Below, in pieces: positions 33,798-43,466 of a stretch of DNA of 64,000 nucleotides. Numbering within the stretch: the stretch's first letter is position 1; each line of letters begins with the position of its first letter. Made by a program: the position numbers and the translations under genes. Source of the stretch: Emiliania huxleyi CCMP1516 (Eukaryota; Haptophyta; Isochrysidales; Noelaerhabdaceae); NCBI RefSeq assembly GCF_000372725.1, contig NW_005198965.1:450993-514992 (forward strand), given 5' to 3'. The notes under the pieces are model-generated. The model saw nothing but the letters and a program-made list of their open reading frames with translations, had not been told where the DNA came from and made no database searches.

Positions 33798-36700
33798 CTA
33801 CATCTGTCGTACCGATGCCATCGATGCCTCGGAAAGGGTGTCGTCGCTGTCAGATAGCGTCTCGTCGAGGGTCTTGGCGGGCGGCCCGTTCAGAAGGAAG
33901 AGCGTCGCCATCTGCCCTTTGCCTTTGACCTCGCTCCGGCCACGCGGCTCGGCGCCGAAGCGGCGGCAGAGCAGCCGCTCGTAGGTGCTCTCGCTCACGA
34001 GCACTCGGCCCGGGGAGGAGGAAGAGCACATGCGCGCTGCGGTGTTGACAGCGTCGCCGACCAGGTCATACTGGAAGGTCTTGTGCCCGATGACGCCCGC
34101 AATGGCCTCGCCCGAGTGGATGCCCACCTGCACGCGCAGCTCGAGCCCGGCTGGCAGGAGGCCGTCCCTCCGCAGCTCGAGGTTGAGCAAGTGAGAGATG
34201 TTGACGAGCGCAAAGCCGAAGCTCGCCAGCGCGCACCCGCCGTCCGCGGGGTCCATCGGCCGCTGGCCCGGCTCGGCGAGCCCCGTCGCGGCGAGGTAGA
34301 ACTCGTTCGCCGTCTTGCGGACGCGCAGCACGCCAAAGTTGTCGGCGAGGCGGTCGAAGCGGTCGAAGACGCGCTGGAGCAGCAGCACGAGCAGCCGCGG
34401 GTCGGCGGCGGGGTCGTTGACGAGGCTCGACAGGCCGACCACCTTGGCGAAGAGGAAACACGCGCCCTCGTGCTTGGCGGCGATGAGCGCGGCGGTGCGC
34501 CCGCCGGAGCTCGCGCCGAGCGAGCTCTCGAACTGCTGCAGGGAGGAGAGGAGGTGCGGCGGCAGCACGTTCCGCAGCAGCCGCTCGCAATGCGCCGTCT
34601 CCTCCTTGACCGCCTCCAGCACGCGGTGCTCGCGCAGCTGCAGGCAGCGCTGCCTCCACACAGCGAGCCGCCGGTCCTTATAGTGCAAAAAACCAAGAAC
34701 GTGCGCGAAGCCCAGCCAGAGGCCGATCTCGAGCACCGTCTCGAGCACTTCGGACTGCTGCTCCAGCCCTCCGTACTGCACGCGCAAGTTGGTGTGGATG
34801 GCGGAGAGGTAGACGGCGGAGAGGCCCGCCACCGCGAGCAGGAAGAAGGGGCGGCGCAGCAGCGTGCCGAACTCGACGCTGTACGAGAAGAGCGTGTGGA
34901 CCATCCCGAGCAGCGTCCAGTACACGACCGGCGGGCTGTTGCAGAATCGTGTGCCATCCACCCTCCTCGAGACGCAGCCGAGCCCCGCCGCCCAAGAGAA
35001 CCGCGCCTTTGGCTGCGGGCCCGCCGCTCCCACCCAAGCGACAAACTCGTCGAAGTCCAGCGCCCAGTCGCTGTCCACGTCATAGAACGCCGCGATGTTG
35101 CGGAAAGTATCGTCTGACCCGTTAACTTCGAAGCCCCAGCGAACCAAGTCTGGCAGCGCCTAAGTGATAGGGCTAGGCGTCGGGTGAGGACATGAGGGTG
35201 GGGGTAGCTGCGAGGGTGAGGGCCAGAGTGTCGCCTCTCGCAGCTCGACATGAGAGAGAGTGCCGTCGGGTGGGCTGCGGTCCATTTCGTCGAAGAAGTA
35301 GCGGGCGGGCAGCGTCGGGACAGCGCGGCCGCACGGAGGGAGCGGCAGCCCGCCCTGCAAGCCGGGGCACGCCGTGTTCTGCAGCGGCGAGAGAGCGGCA
35401 GATGCGGCCAGTGCCGCCGCCGGCAGCAGCAGAAGCAGCACGGCGGCGGCACGATCGAAGCGCCTTCCCCCCTTCGGGTGAGCGCGCAAGTAGGCCGCGA
35501 GACCCATCAGCGAGGGAACCAGCGCGAAATAGCGCAGCAAGAGCAGCGGAGCAAGCTGCGCCCACCCGTTGCCCGGCGAGAAAATGGCCACCTCGCACAG
35601 CAGAGATCGCTGGCTCTAGCCGACGCTTGGTCGAATGCAGCCGAGGTGATTAGAGATCTCAGAGAAGTGATGGTGGGGAAGGGACTCACCTCGTACAGCC
35701 CGGCGACGAGCACGATGCCTACGCCACAATCGCGTCACGCACGTGTGGCAATCACATGTCACGCTCACTCGGACCGCGGCGAGAGAGCGCTGCCGAGGAG
35801 CACGAGCGTGCGCAACTCTAGATTCCTCCGCTCCTCGGCGTGCTGCCGCCTGTGCATCGATAGTGATGTGTGAGATACGCCGCTCTTGATGCCTCGTCTC
35901 TCCTCCGCGCGATGCTACCGCGTCCAGAAGGCTGGGTCGCTGCGACGGCGCTTCGGGCGGAAGAACCAGCCCTTCGGTAGCGCAACCTCCGGACCTTTCG
36001 GGCTGTAAGCCGACGTGCGGCGGCTGCCCGCGGCAGCATCGCCCGGCTCACGCACCTGCACCGCCTCAGCCACGGACGTGTCATGGGCGTGCCGTAAAGC
36101 ATGTCATGGGCGTGTCGTGGGCTGTATCTGGACGTGTTGCGGTCGCGGCGCCTGCTCCTCTTCCTCAACCTCGGGGATAAAGAAGTGGGAGGAACGACGC
36201 CGCTCGAGCCGCGGTACGCTCCCTCCCGGGCTCGGCTCGCTGCTGCCTACCGAAAATGATCGGAGCGAGCTCAAAGACACTTCCTGCAGCAGCCCCTCGG
36301 GCTCGGCTGGCTGCTGCCCGGGCTGGGCGATTGAGGGCCGCGCTGCTGCAAAGGCAGCCCTGTCAACCCGTCGGCTGCCGCGGGGAGGGCCGACGGCAGC
36401 GGCGATAGCTCCGCCACCCCCTCGCTGCGCGAATGAAAGGGGGAGAAGGAGGAGAGGCGCCGCGCCGAGTCGCCGACCGAGTCACGCCTCTTGCCCGTCC
36501 CCGCGGGGCTAGCCGCGGGACTAACCGCGCTGCCCACGCTGCCGCGGTGCGACGACGAGAGCCGCGTGCTCGCGCGCGATTGCGAGGCTCCGTCGGGTGT
36601 CGAGAGCTCGAAGCCTGAGCGGCGCAAGTGGAGGGCGACGGGGGACGAGTGCCACTTCTGCCTGTGAAACCGTGCCAGTGGACGTGTCATGAAATGCCAT

Positions 36701-39372
36701 CCGCAGATGCACACGTGATGCAGGCGCTGCTGCCAGTTAGCGCTGCGGAGCGACGGCAGCTCGGAGGAGGCTTCGAAGCTCAAGTTGCCTACTCGGTGGG
36801 GCATCCGGCGGGCCGCGTGAGGGGTGTGTCGTGGGCGTGTCGGGGCGAGACGCGTTGTCAAGGGGCTGCCCGGCGGCGCCCTTCCAAGCACGTGCACCGC
36901 GCTGCTCAGGCTTGCGAGCTCGCCTGGCCGGATGCCCCGATGGATGCCCCGGAGCTGGCCCCACCCTTTGGCTGCCGGCGGCGCCACAGGGTCAGGGTCT
37001 AAGGGCCGGTACCGCCTCGGGCGCGCCGTCGCTTGCGTTGCGCCGGACGGTGGCGGCGTAGGCGGCCCGTTGAGGTGCGGTGAACCCGCCCGCGGCGCGG
37101 AGGCGGAGGAGTGGCCGTCTGAGCGGCCGTCCGGCGACGGCGGGGGCGTGCTGCGGACGAGCCAGAAGGAGGAGCTGATGGAGGCGGCGGCGGCGGCGGG
37201 GTGCGGAGGCGCGTACTTGCGCGCAGGGCGGAGTCCAAAGCCTCTCTCCCCGAGGAGGGCGGCCGTGGCGTCCGAGGCGTGCACGCGCTGCGGCTCACCC
37301 GCCTCCTCCATCAGCATGGCGCCGTACACGCCGCCGCCCCACATGTCAAAGTGGAAGCGGACGGTGCCGATGATGCCGCCGACTGCGCCGCCCGTGTGCA
37401 GGCCGACCCGCGCAGAGATGTCGACGCCTCTCTCCGCGGCGACGTCGGCGACGACGCCCACCATCTCGCACGCCATGGTGGCGGCACGGACCGCCGCGTC
37501 GCGCGCCCGCACCTCCGCCTCCTCCCCCTCCCCCGGCGCGTCGACAGCCAGCCCCGCCTCCTCCGCGTCGTCGTGCGGGCCCGCCTCGCCGGGGAACGCG
37601 CCTGTTGAGCACTCAGATCACGACGCTTCAGCTCATTGCCCGGCTGTGTGTGGAGGACCCGCCTCGCCGGACGAGGCGCCGGCGCAGGCGACGTACGCAT
37701 CTCCGATCGTCTTGAGCTTGTGCACGCCGTGCCGCACCTTGATTAGAGGCACCACTAATGAGTACACTTGAGATGGTCTTGAGCTCGTGCACCGCCCTGC
37801 CGCGCACCGCGAGGTCGTCGAAGCGGCCGAAGAGGTCCGACATGAAGACGATCACCTCCTCGGGAGAGAGCTTCGCCTGCAGCGGGCGCGCCATGGACGT
37901 GTCGCGGACGTGCCGTGGGACGAGGGCATGGACGAGGGGTGCTCGAGATCCTCACCGAGAGGGCGGTGTAGCCGCTCAGGTCTGCCTGCAGCACCGTCAC
38001 GCCGGCGTACCGATGGGCAACCTCGACCGAGCCTCCTCCGATCATGATGCCTGTTCACGGCGAGAGGGGTGAACGCGGGCGCTCTCCTCACACCTCGACC
38101 GAACCTCCTCCTCGGTCAGAGATGATCTCCTCCGATCTCGCGTGCGATGGGCTCGGGCAGAGTGTTGAGCAGCAGCCTGATGGAGAAGCGTGAGTGGTGA
38201 GTGGTGATTGACATCTAGTGGTTGGTACTCGGGCAGCGTGATGAGCAGCCGCCGGTGCACGTCGTCTCGCTTGCGCTGCTTCGCCGCCGAGTGTCGGACG
38301 AAGAGCTTGGCGTGCCTGATGTCACTCGGATCGCTCTTCTCGACTACTCGGTACTCGCCGAGAGGGGCGCGGGGAAGGCTGGCGCGTGCCGGAAGAGTGC
38401 GCGGTGGTGCGCCTCCGCCGGGGCGGCGAGGCCGAGGCCGAGGCAGACGAGCAGCAACTCCTCGCACAGGCAGCGCAGCAGCAGCACCGCGCCCACGTTG
38501 AAGCCGAGCAGCCCCGCGCAGAGGCCGATCGCGACCCGGCCGCACGCCTGCAGCGCCATGCCAATCACGACGAAGCGGAGCTGGACGCGCGGCACGAGGA
38601 GCGCGAAGCCGGCGAGGCAGGCGAGGGTCGCCTCGAAGTGCGGCGGTGCGCCCGTCTGCCGGGCGACGGAGAGGGCGAGCAGGCTCGGCAGCAGGGCTGC
38701 GGCGGAGAAGACGAGGACGGAGAGGAGGGCGGTACGGCTGGGCGAGACGCTGGAGCCGTGCAGGTGGATCCAGCCGCCCGCGCAGAGGGCGCCCGCTGCG
38801 AAGGAGAGGTTGAGGCCGACGATGAGCGCGCGCTGGCTCGCCGGCGCCGCGACGAGCCGACCGCTCAGCACCTCGTCGAGGAGGTCGAGGGCGAAGATGC
38901 ACGCGCCGAGGACGCAGAGGTGTGCCAGCTCGAGGCCACCCGCCGAGCCGCCCGAGAAGGAGAAGTAGCGGTACTCTCGCTCCGCCTATAGAGGCCGGCG
39001 GCAGGTCACGCACACGACCCGAGGCGCGGGAGGGAGGGAGGGAGGGAGGGTGGGAGGGACCTCAGCGTCGTCGAAGTATGGAAAGACGGAGGAGGACAGC
39101 TTGGAGCACAGCGCCATGGACGAGGGTCGGACCTCCCGCGAGGTGTCGTCGCAGGCGTCCGGCACGCGCGAGGCGACGGCGAGGAGCGTGTGGACGCGGG
39201 TGAATCCAGAGTCACGGCGGGACGGCGGTGCAAGCTTGGGCGGAGTCGTGACAGCGGCACTTCCGGCGTCCACAGCTTCTTCCCGCCGCACAGCATTGAC
39301 GCCCGGGAGCCAGGAGGACGGTCCAGTGCTGCTTTCGCCCGCACGAGGCGGCGCAGCGTCGCGGAGGCACAT
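33798..39372 (-). CDS. Transmembrane class III adenylyl cyclase-like protein, M1-C1-M2(EF-hand)-C2
   Basis: One gene, not two. Exons in phase: 39372-39061, 38985-38413, 38353-38250, 38176-38130, 38050-37956, 37876-37808, 37737-37680, 37601 to about 36985, an unresolved linker (about 36980-36160), then 36055-35919, 35849-35791, 35718-35690, 35591-35235 and 35159-33798. M1 has five or six hydrophobic helices (ALLSVLVFSAAALLPSLLAL). C1 has both metal-binding Asp (LQADLSGYTAL, KLKTIGDAYVACAG) and FDMWGGGVYGAML. M2 begins LVLLGS-IVLVAGLYEVAIF and holds a loop with an EF-hand (YDVDSDWALDFDEF) plus a weaker one. C2 lacks the metal Asp (FAKVVGLSSL, KTANEFYLAATG) but keeps the catalytic Asn/Arg (DAVNTAARM). 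The halves complement each other as in animal membrane adenylyl cyclases. ATP to cAMP is inferred from FDMWG; GTP use is not excluded. Confidence 0.8.
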
Positions 39373-40156
39373 TGACGGACGGAGAGCACGCTGCGCCGCA
39401 CGCTGCGCCGGGCGGCGTGCTCGTCCAGGTGGTGCGGCCGTGCAAAGTCACCGACTCGGGTCAGACGCTGTTTGCATCGAAAGAATTTTACAACCCAACT
39501 CCCTCGCACAACACTGGGCACGGGACTGGCGCGCACTGGCACTAACACATCGAAAGAATTTTAGCCCCCGAAAGAATCCAACCCGTGAAGACAACCGTGT
39601 GCGTGTGTCACTCACTCACTCACACTCACACGCAGACAACCCTTACCGTAGTCAACAAGTAAACTTTGTGCCCTCAGCGCTTGTCGCATACGGTGAGGCG
39701 TCACTGAGAGTCGCTCTTCACAAAACGCACAACCCCGGGACCGAAATCGCACAGAGACAGTCACGCAACACGGGGTCCCAGGGAAGGCGAGCAAAAACCT
39801 TACCGCGCGCGCTAGACGCCGCGACTCGGAGGCTGACAAACAAAAGGTATTGCTAAAAATCTCTCTCGGAGGCTGCACCGGTCAGGCGCGCAGCCGGAGC
39901 GAGAGAGGGAGGCGCGCTCAATCGCCGCACGCGGCGAGCGCCTCGCTCTTCACATAAACGCACTTCACATAAACGCACTTCACATAAACACAACCCCGGG
40001 CCCGAAATCGCCACTTCACACACAAAAACACAACCCCGGACCCAAGTCGCTCTTCACGCCGCGTGGTAGATATTATTTTGTGCAGAGGGGGGGGAGAGAA
40101 GCGGTCACGCACTCCGAGAGATAGTGCTCCACAAGTTGCGTGAACGAGGTTTTCTC
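39373..40156. repeat. Intergenic region with dispersed and tandem repeats
   Basis: No gene. The segment 39481-39549 (GAATTTTACAACCCAACTCC onward) recurs at 52021-52086 in the same orientation. AAGGTATTGCTAAAAATCTC at 39844-39863 is the reverse complement of part of 17925-17955. CACTTCACATAAACG repeats two or three times at 39948-39990, and CACAACCCCGG(G/A)(C/A)C recurs at 39733, 39990 and 40030. Confidence 0.7.
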
Positions 40157-41462
40157 TTACACTTCCTCGCGAAACCAACCGACGAGGCAGGTGCGCTGCC
40201 GCCTCGTCGGCATCACCTCGTGCGAGACCCGCTTGCTATCAAAGAGCACCAGCAGCCCCGCCGCGGGCAGCACCTCCTCCTCCACCTCCTCGCCCAGGGC
40301 GTCACAGAACACGCGCAGCGCGCCGCCGTCGCTCGGCTGCCACGGCTGCTCGCCCGTCAGATAGACGACGAATGAGTAAGCGCGCCCGCCGCTCCCCGCC
40401 GGGTCGACGCCCGCGAGCGAGTCGACGTGCCTCCTGTAGAAGCATCCCGGCTCGTAGACGACGAAGGTGGCCTCGACGCCGCGGGAGAGGGGACGGCCGA
40501 GCAGCGCCTCGAGGTCGCCGCGCGCCTCGAGCAGCTGCCCGTAGAGCGCGTCGAAGGCGGCCTCCTCCACGTCTGGCCGCGCGGTGTACGCGCTGCGCAG
40601 GTCGTCGACCGCCCCGTCGGAGCTGTACGAGGCGGTGGGTGTGAAGGCGTACTGCCCTGCGGCACGAGCAGAGCGAGCGGGCTCAGCTGGTGCTTGGCAT
40701 TGGCCGCGCAGCACGCAGGGTCCCCAGAATTATTCCAAGCACGGTGTGGTGAGGCATGGCCACTGAATGCTGCGTGAGGGATGGCCGCTCACCGAGCGAG
40801 CGGCGGAGCGCGGCCACGAGCGCCGGCTTGGCGAAGGCGCGCTGCTTGTGCACCCTGCCGGCGGCTAGCGTCGCTGCGCACGAATCGTCCAGGCTCCTCG
40901 AGGAACGCCACAGGGGCTGCGCCGAGGGCTGCTCTGCCGGCTGCGACGTGCATGTCGCCACCAGACCGGTCTCCGCCTTCCCCGCGAGCTGCGCGATGAT
41001 GTCGGCCGACTCTTGGTTGGCCCGCACTCGGTGGCGTTTGGCGGCGGCCTGCAGCTCGGCGCGCGTCAGCTGAGCGAGCGACGCTGCCGTGTGCACGCCA
41101 CAAGCGTGCGGCGAGGCAGTGCACGGAGTTGCCCCTTCTCCGACTGCCCCGGCTAGAGCGGGCGTCCGTGCCCTGGCGACGCGGCTCATTGCTCGACGCG
41201 AGGAGTGGCGCGTACGGGGCTCCGCAGCACGCGCTGCTGAGGTGCGCAGGCAGCCGACGACTGCCGCAGGCGGTGGCAGCTGCAGTGCGAGAGACTTGGA
41301 GCGACGATCATGTGCGTCCACAGGCAGCCACTTTGGCACGACGACGTACCCGTTGCCCTCAGAGAGCTCGCACATTGCTGCTGCCGCAGTTTCGGGTGGC
41401 GACGGCGTCGGCACACTGGCAGCAAAGAGCCACGCACTCCGCAGCGCCCCGCCATGAAGCAT
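40157..41462 (-). CDS. SAP-domain and 2OG/Fe(II) prolyl-4-hydroxylase-like protein
   Basis: Two exons, 41462-40793 and 40656-40157, joined by a GT-AG intron in phase 1, give 389 aa. The C-terminal dioxygenase has the iron ligands HxD in FYRRHVDSLAG and His in KRVSHEVMPT, followed by RQRTCLVGWF with the 2OG-binding Arg; it is closest to EGLN/P4H-type hydroxylases. The N-terminal half includes a SAP-like helix pair (LTRAELQAAAKRHRVRAN, then IIAQLAG), usually a DNA-binding module, so a nuclear role is possible. The rest of the N-terminus is Ala/Arg-rich and may hide another intron. The substrate is unknown: prolyl hydroxylation of wall proteins would need a secretory signal, which I do not see. 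Confidence 0.75.
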
Positions 41463-41645
41463 GGCCGGCCAGGCTGACGTTCTGTAATTCTTTGTTTTCG
41501 GGCGAAGACAAGCTGATGAGTCGACTCTTTTACAGAAGAAATACGCGGACCTTGTTGTCTGATTTGGCGCTTGGTTCCGCGCGCGCGGTGCGCGCGCGGT
41601 CGGTCAGATCCTGGGAGGTCATATCGAACCGCTACCATCTGTGTG
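41463..41645. promoter_or_regulatory. Divergent intergenic region
   Basis: 183 bp between the starts of the dioxygenase (-) and the phosphoesterase (+). GC/CG-alternating patch GCGCGCGGTGCGCGCGCGGT at about 41581. Shared promoter inferred from layout. Confidence 0.45.
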
Positions 41646-43096
41646 ATGTCGACTTCCTCCAGCAGGAAGCGCGGTCGTTCCTTGCACTGCCAGTCCGCGT
41701 CGAGTGCCGACGGCCTCGTCGAGCGCTTCGCCGCGTGGCAGCGCCGGCATGCGTGGCGGCACCTCAGCGCGGTCGAGCGAGTGTGGGCCATCTCTGACCT
41801 GCACATGGAGCACGAGGCCAACTTTGACTTCGTGAGCGGCCTCGCCGGCTTCGAGCGCGACGCTTTGGTCGTCGCGGGCGACGTTTGTACCTCGCTGGCC
41901 TTGCTGCGGAGCGCTCTTAAGCTCCTCGCCGAGCGGTTCAGGCACGTCTTCTATGTCGTGGGAAACCACGAGCTGTGGCACGACGCCCAGTCGGACGGCG
42001 CCGACTCCTTTGATAAGCTGCTCGCGTGCTACGAGGCTGCGACCGCCGCCGGCGCGCACGCGGCGCCGGCGCTTCTTGGCAGCTCCTCCGGCGGCGTCGC
42101 AATCGTGCCGCTCCAGTCGTGGTACCACTTTGGCTTCCTCGGCGGTGGCCCGGCGGCGGACATGCCGGCGGGCCATGCCCTGCGGATGATGGACTCGGGA
42201 TGCGTCTGGCCGGGAGCGCTCGGCGGCTCGTCGACTGCGGCCGGGCTCGCGCGCTTCTTCGCGCGCTGCAACGAGGAGAGCCTCTCGCAGGCGCTGAGCG
42301 CCGAGGGGCGGGCCTGGCTGCTCGGCCGCGCCGGGCAGGAGGAGGACGCGGGGCGGGAGGAGGAGGACGCGGGGCAGGAAGAGAACGCGGGGCAGGAGGA
42401 GGGAGCGTCTGGCGGGAAGCGGCAGAAGAGGCTGCCGGCTGTGGAGCGTGCGGTCGCGGGTGCGCGGCGGCGGTCGCGTGCCGGGAGGCGGTCGGTCGGG
42501 CAGTCGGCGGGCGCGCAGGGCGGGCCGCCCGAGCGAGCCGGCGATCGCCGAGCGGTGGTCAGCTTCAGCCACTTCTTGCCGCGCGCCGAGCTGCACCGGA
42601 CGCACCCGAGCCGGCTGGGCGACAGGCTGGGCGATGTCGAGGGATCGGCGCTGCTGGGCGAGCAGGCGGGGCCCCCACGCCGCCGCCGCCCTCTCCGCCG
42701 CTGCCCTCGCCACGAACGACCCCTTTGCCTGCCTCCCGTCAGGTGGCGCGCCTCGCCCCGGACGTGCACGTCTTCGGTCACACCCACTTCTCGATCGACG
42801 TGACCCTCGGCGGCACGCGCTTCCTGCAGCACCCACTCGGCAACCCGACCGAGCGTGAGGCCGAGCGCGGCGGCGGCGAGTTCCCCGTCTGCAACCACAC
42901 CACGGCGCGCGCTCCGCTCGCTCTCGTCTGGTGCCGCGCCGAGGGCGTCGTCCCCGGCGCGCCGTCCGACCCGTCCGAGTTCAGCAGTTGGCTCGTCCGG
43001 CTCGGAGCAGACTGGCGGCCGCGACCCAGGGGCACGGGTGCGCGCCGCGTGCCCGGCACTCAGTCCGAAAGGAAAAACATCCCCACGCCCCCCTAG
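41646..43096 (+). CDS. Calcineurin-like metallophosphoesterase
   Basis: Two exons, 41646-42665 and 42743-43096, with a 77-bp GC-AG intron, give 457 aa. The ATG at 41646 (MSTSSSRKRG) is the first in frame. Metal-binding motifs in order: SDLHMEHEANF (D-x-H), VVAGDVCTS (GD), YVVGNHELWHD (GNHE) and, after the intron, HVFGHTHFSID (GHxH). Both metal ions and the catalytic His can therefore be bound. It resembles the small cytosolic metallophosphoesterases with unknown physiological substrates. An Arg/Glu-rich insertion with the repeat AGQEE (about residues 225-300) separates the last two motifs; its DNA is a tandem repeat and could be an exonised or retained intron. Confidence 0.85.
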
Positions 43097-43466
43097 GCCC
43101 TAGCGGCACCGGCACGGCCTAGGCCCTAGCCGCTGCGCACGCGGCGAGAGCGTCCAGCGCGTCCGCACGTCTTTTTTCGCATGGTTTTTTTGCGGAATTT
43201 CTGCGCGCACTCTAACACATACACACAATGTGTGACAGAATGACGAGACCTATCGCACATCTCGATCGCCCTCTCTCGTTATGCACACGCCTGGGGCCTA
43301 AAAACTAGAATCAGACTAGAATCCACTCGCATTCTCTCTCGATCGCGAAAGCTCACAGCCGACACGTGTGTGGCTCGCTCCTGGCTCGCTCTCGCAAACG
43401 GGCACCCCCCGCTGCGCTTGGCTTGCGGCCCCGAAAGTTTGCGCTGCGATTGCGGTACATCGAGGC
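43097..43466. other. Intergenic between convergent genes
   Basis: No gene. CCTAGGCCCTAGC and its near copy occur at 43092-43107 and 43119-43131; poly-T patches lie around 43170-43190. Confidence 0.5.

Noticed and set aside
33798-39372. Two separate cyclase genes (33798-35591 and 36271-39013)
   Set aside because: Small exons at 36055-35919, 35849-35791 and 35718-35690 join both parts in phase, and the two catalytic halves are complementary.
42300-42420. AGQEE repeat of the phosphoesterase as an intron
   Set aside because: Removing it is possible in frame, but no donor/acceptor pair stands out; kept as coding with doubt.
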